In this document: one piece after another, positions 61,040-64,000 of the stretch
How the letters are laid out: every line of letters starts with the position of its first letter
Numbering within the stretch: position 1 is the first letter of the stretch
Assembly (NCBI RefSeq): GCF_016097555.1
Contig: NC_054706.1
Location: 79,314,353 to 79,378,352, forward strand
Direction: 5' to 3'
Source: Gigantopelta aegis
Lineage: Eukaryota; Mollusca; Gastropoda; Neomphalida; Peltospiridae
DNA length: 64,000 bases
Position numbers and translations under genes: made by a program
Notes under the pieces: model-generated
What the model was told of the DNA's origin: nothing
Seen by the model: the letters and a program-made list of their open reading frames with translations, nothing else
Database searches by the model: none

Positions 61040-61900
61040 GTTAATATATATATATTTTTTTCTTCTAGTGGGCGATCATGTTATGTTATGCTATTCTATA
61101 GGGATTAACGTGCACATTCGGAGGAAGCCGTTTTAGCGCACGCCTGTCATGGGCTCGGCCGGCTCCGACCAGGTCAGGATTCATGAAACAGGCGCACTTA
61201 TATCCAATTTAGTCCGAGGTTTATTTTAATGAACTACTCCCCCCACCTTTCATCATCAGACATAGTCAAAGGCACCTAAACAACATACAATTATATACAA
61301 TATATTACTTTGAAAGATGAGGCGGCATGGCATTGGGTGATAAATGTCATAGCATTATTATACGATCACTAACACAACAAAACAAATGTAAAAAATAAAA
61401 ATAAGAAAAAATATATATTTTAAAATTAAATAATCTTTAAATGTGTGAACGACATGATCTTTTCTTATAAAACATCACGTGTATTATTCACAATAAAATA
61501 TAATTTAAAGCAACATAAACTTGAAAAAGGTCACAAAATTCTACTTTCATTTAGCTTGTACGTAAAACGTCATCAATTTGTGTGTTTTCCTTAGTTCCGG
61601 TATGAGAATATATAAAATTGGGAATCGTTAAATGTCAGGAGTGAAATGTGGCTAATAATAGTTTTGCTGACTGGATCTCTCCGCAATGAAATTCTGCTTT
61701 AGATACGATCTTTGTGTTAAACGTCATGTCAACATCCATAGAAATTTCATATTCCTTCAGACTATAATTTGCTGTCCGGTTTACACACAACCCCCACACC
61801 TTCATATTCCAAGAAAACTTGCCAATGTTGGCTTGTCTGTTTGTTTTGTGTCAAAGCACTTACAATCCACAGACACTTGAATTAATCGGCCTGGATGAAT
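61040..61900. other. Unassigned region with a GC-rich patch
   Basis: At 61120-61215 a short patch (TTTTAGCGCACGCCTGTCAT, GGGCTCGGCCGGCTCCGACC) contrasts with the AT-rich flanks. It may be the end of a mobile element; I could not identify it. Confidence 0.3.
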
Positions 61901-61904
61901 CGAA

Positions 61905-62317
61905 ACTAAGAGTTTTTCCCATTCCAACCAGCACTACGACTGGTATGTGCTGTTCTGTCTGGTAAAGTGCTTATGAAAGACTTCTTGCTGATGATGGTAG
62001 AGACCTTTTAGCCTTCTCTTACTCAAGACCAGAAAATAGACTAAGCCAAGTTGCAGTCCAGTGGTAAAGCACTTGCTTGATACACGGTTTGTCTGGGATC
62101 GATCCCAGTCGGTGGGCCCATTGTGCTATTTTTTTATTCCAGCTGTTACACTATGACTGGTATAACATTTTCTCATTGTTTTCTCCCATATTCAAAACTA
62201 GTGTCCCACGACTAGTATATTAACGACCATGGTATGTGCTGTCCTGGCTGTGAAAGTACATATAAAAGATCCTTGCAGCTAATGGAAAAATGTAGCAGGT
62301 TCCTCAGGATTAACAAA
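61905..62317 (+). mobile_element. Two SINE copies in tandem, second with Pol III boxes
   Basis: A body fragment (GACTGGTATGTGCTGTTCTG) is followed by a copy with A box TGCAGTCCAGTGG (62052-62064) and B box GGGATCGATCCC (62095-62106), then CATGGTATGTGCTGTCCTGG and AAAAGATCCTTGCAGCTAAT. Confidence 0.75.
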
Positions 62318-62581
62318 TGTTTGACATTCAATAGCTGACTGTTAAATCAATGTTTGACATTCAATAGCTGACTGTTAAATCAGTGTTTGACATTCAGTAG
62401 CTGACTGTTAAATCAATGTTTGACATTCAGTAGCTGACTGTTAAATCAGTGTTTGACATTCAGTAGCTGACTGTTAAATCAGTGTTTGACATTCAGTAGC
62501 CGATTGTTAAATCAGTGTTTGATATTCGATAGCTGACTGTTAAATCAGTGTTTGACATTCAATAGCTGACTGTTAAATCAA
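62318..62581 (+). repeat. 33-bp tandem array (8 copies) derived from the SINE 3' region
   Basis: TGTTTGACATTCAATAGCTG plus ACTGTTAAATCAA repeats in exact 33-bp steps. A single copy of this segment is normal in the SINE body (compare TTGACATCCAGTA in other copies), so the array arose inside the element. Confidence 0.9.
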
Positions 62582-62648
62582 TGTGCTGTAGATGAGTCTT
62601 AAAAAATAATAATAAATAAATAAAGTTTTGTCTTAGCTCATCATAATG

Positions 62649-63107
62649 CAGTGGCAGATCCAGGGGGTGAATAGGGTGGCTAGCCACCCCCTCCCTTCCT
62701 GGGTATTTTTTTTTTTTTATGTTCTTTCCAAACATATACTGTTGCTTCAAAGTGTTGTTCAGGAAGATGCAAATAAAGCCATTCCATTAGCGAAAATAAT
62801 ATGCCTCGCCCTGTTGTCAATCAGGTGTACAATTGAACAGAGTATGGCTTGCATCGATCAGGACAAAATTAAATCGTTTTCTACATATTTTGGTGTGAAG
62901 AGGAAAACGGCAAACAATTTATTAACTTTATGGAATTATTAATTAGGAATTAGATCCTCGGAAATCAGTGAAATAAGGCTTCAAAATGTTTAGAATGCCG
63001 AAACCTCAGGCGGCTTTGCCCCTGGAACTTTCACCATGGCTCAGCCCCCGCCGGTTCACTCCATCCCAATCCAACCACACCCCACTTATTTTCTAGATCC
63101 GCCACTG
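62649..63107. mobile_element. hAT-like element with 5-bp target duplication
   Basis: 459 bp. Left end CAGTGGCAGATCCAGGGGG, right end CTAGATCCGCCACTG; direct repeats TAATG at 62644-62648 and 63108-63112. The inside has a frame of about 60 codons (up to 62942, plus strand) that I could not match to a transposase. Confidence 0.82.
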
Positions 63108-63362
63108 TAATGGTATCATAATGTAGTGTTGTATACTAGCAAATATATGAATAACAAAGCAGTTTTAAACACACCTGTAAGACTGTATGTATTTACTTAG
63201 ATCCGTTTCTGATCCAAGGACTTTGATCAGACGTTTCCAGTACCCACAGTGGGTGCACAACTAAAAGGTTTGTAGTAAGTTTGGTACAAACTCTGTTGTA
63301 ATGTTTATTCAGAAAAAATCCATGTTTAAATGTTGGTCCAAGAACTACTTAGTACTGGCAGT

Positions 63363-64000
63363 AACTAGAGGGAATTTCACTATTAGCCCACTTGGTGGAA
63401 CACTAGACTCTTAGTCTTACGCAGTAACTGGAGGGAATTTCACTATTAGCCCACTTGGTGGAACACTAGACTCGTAGTCTTACGCAGCAACTGGAGGGAA
63501 TTTCACTATTAGCCCACTTGGTGGAACACTAGACTCTTAGTCTTACGCAGCAACTGGAGGGAATTTCACTATTAGCCCACTTGGTGGAACACTAGACTCT
63601 TAGTCTTACGCAGCAACTGGAGGGAATTTCACTATTAGCCCACTTGGTGGAACACTAGACTCTTAGTCTTACGCAGCAACTGGAGGGAATTTCACTATTA
63701 GCCCACTTGGTGGAACACTAGACTCTTAGTCTTACGCAGCAACTGGAGGGAATTTCACTATTAGCCCACTTGGTGGAACACTAGACTCTTAGTCTTACGC
63801 AGCAACTGGAGGGTATTTCACTATTAGCCCACTTGGTGGAACACTAGACTCTTAGTCTTACGCAGCAACTGGAGGGAATTTCACTATTAGCCCACTTGGT
63901 GGAACACTAGACTCTTAGTCTTACGCAGCAACTGGAGGGAATTTCACTATTAGCCCACTTGGTGGAACACTAGACTCTTAGTCTTACGCAGCAACTGGAG
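63363..64000 (+). repeat. 63-bp satellite with tRNA-Lys-like segment, runs off the window
   Basis: About ten units of ACTGGAGGGAATTTCACTAT, TAGCCCACTTGGTGGAACAC, TAGACTCTTAGTCTTACGCA, GCA. The middle resembles the D arm and anticodon arm of lysine tRNA(CTT). The units are almost identical, so the array is young. Its right boundary is not in the window. Confidence 0.93.

Noticed and set aside
62649..62942. Frame inside the hAT-like element as a transposase
   Set aside because: Too short and without a recognised catalytic or zinc-finger motif; the element is best called non-autonomous.

Overview
The window is eukaryotic nuclear DNA, almost certainly from a mollusc and probably a gastropod. Three conserved animal genes have short exons with GT/AG boundaries and long AT-rich introns. 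Around them lie tRNA-derived SINEs, many short inverted-repeat DNA transposons, homopolymer tracts and large tandem arrays. No bacterial gene, rRNA, intact tRNA gene, CRISPR array or virus was recognised. The phylum call rests on SINE and protein resemblance from memory and is an inference.

Layout. (1) 471-14741, plus strand: eleven exons encode the C-terminal 428 residues of the mitochondrial Rho GTPase Miro (RHOT1/RHOT2 type): two EF-hands, the second GTPase domain and the outer-membrane tail anchor. The N-terminal GTPase exons lie left of the window. An extra in-frame cassette exon at 9575-9643 is likely. (2) 14742-22292: non-coding, mobile-element rich. (3) 22328-24470, plus strand: a complete two-exon SLC35D-type (SLC35D3-like) nucleotide-sugar transporter of 374 aa. 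(4) 24471-32391: non-coding, with a 78-bp array, a 65-bp array, a hAT-like element nested in an older repeat, and a MULE-type element with 9-bp target duplication. (5) 32392-51697, minus strand: an SLC9B (NHA/NHA2) sodium/proton antiporter with nine common coding exons and two alternative last exons, giving predicted proteins of 580 or 613 aa. Its introns hold 43-, 59- and 69-bp arrays and many transposons. (6) 51717-64000: non-coding, with a 3.8-kb satellite of ~44-bp units containing a 1381-bp duplication, several SINEs, and at the right edge a 63-bp satellite that resembles part of a lysine tRNA.

The genes do not form an operon. Miro works in mitochondrial transport, SLC35D-type proteins carry nucleotide sugars into Golgi/ER or vesicles, and SLC9B proteins exchange Na+ (or Li+) for H+. 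SLC35D and SLC9B converge.

The strongest discoveries are the duplicated terminal exon of SLC9B (17 identical residues encoded with 12 of 17 codons changed synonymously), the unlisted Miro cassette exon, and several transposon insertions datable from target duplications or from the tandem unit they interrupted. I saw no clear sign of an entirely new system.
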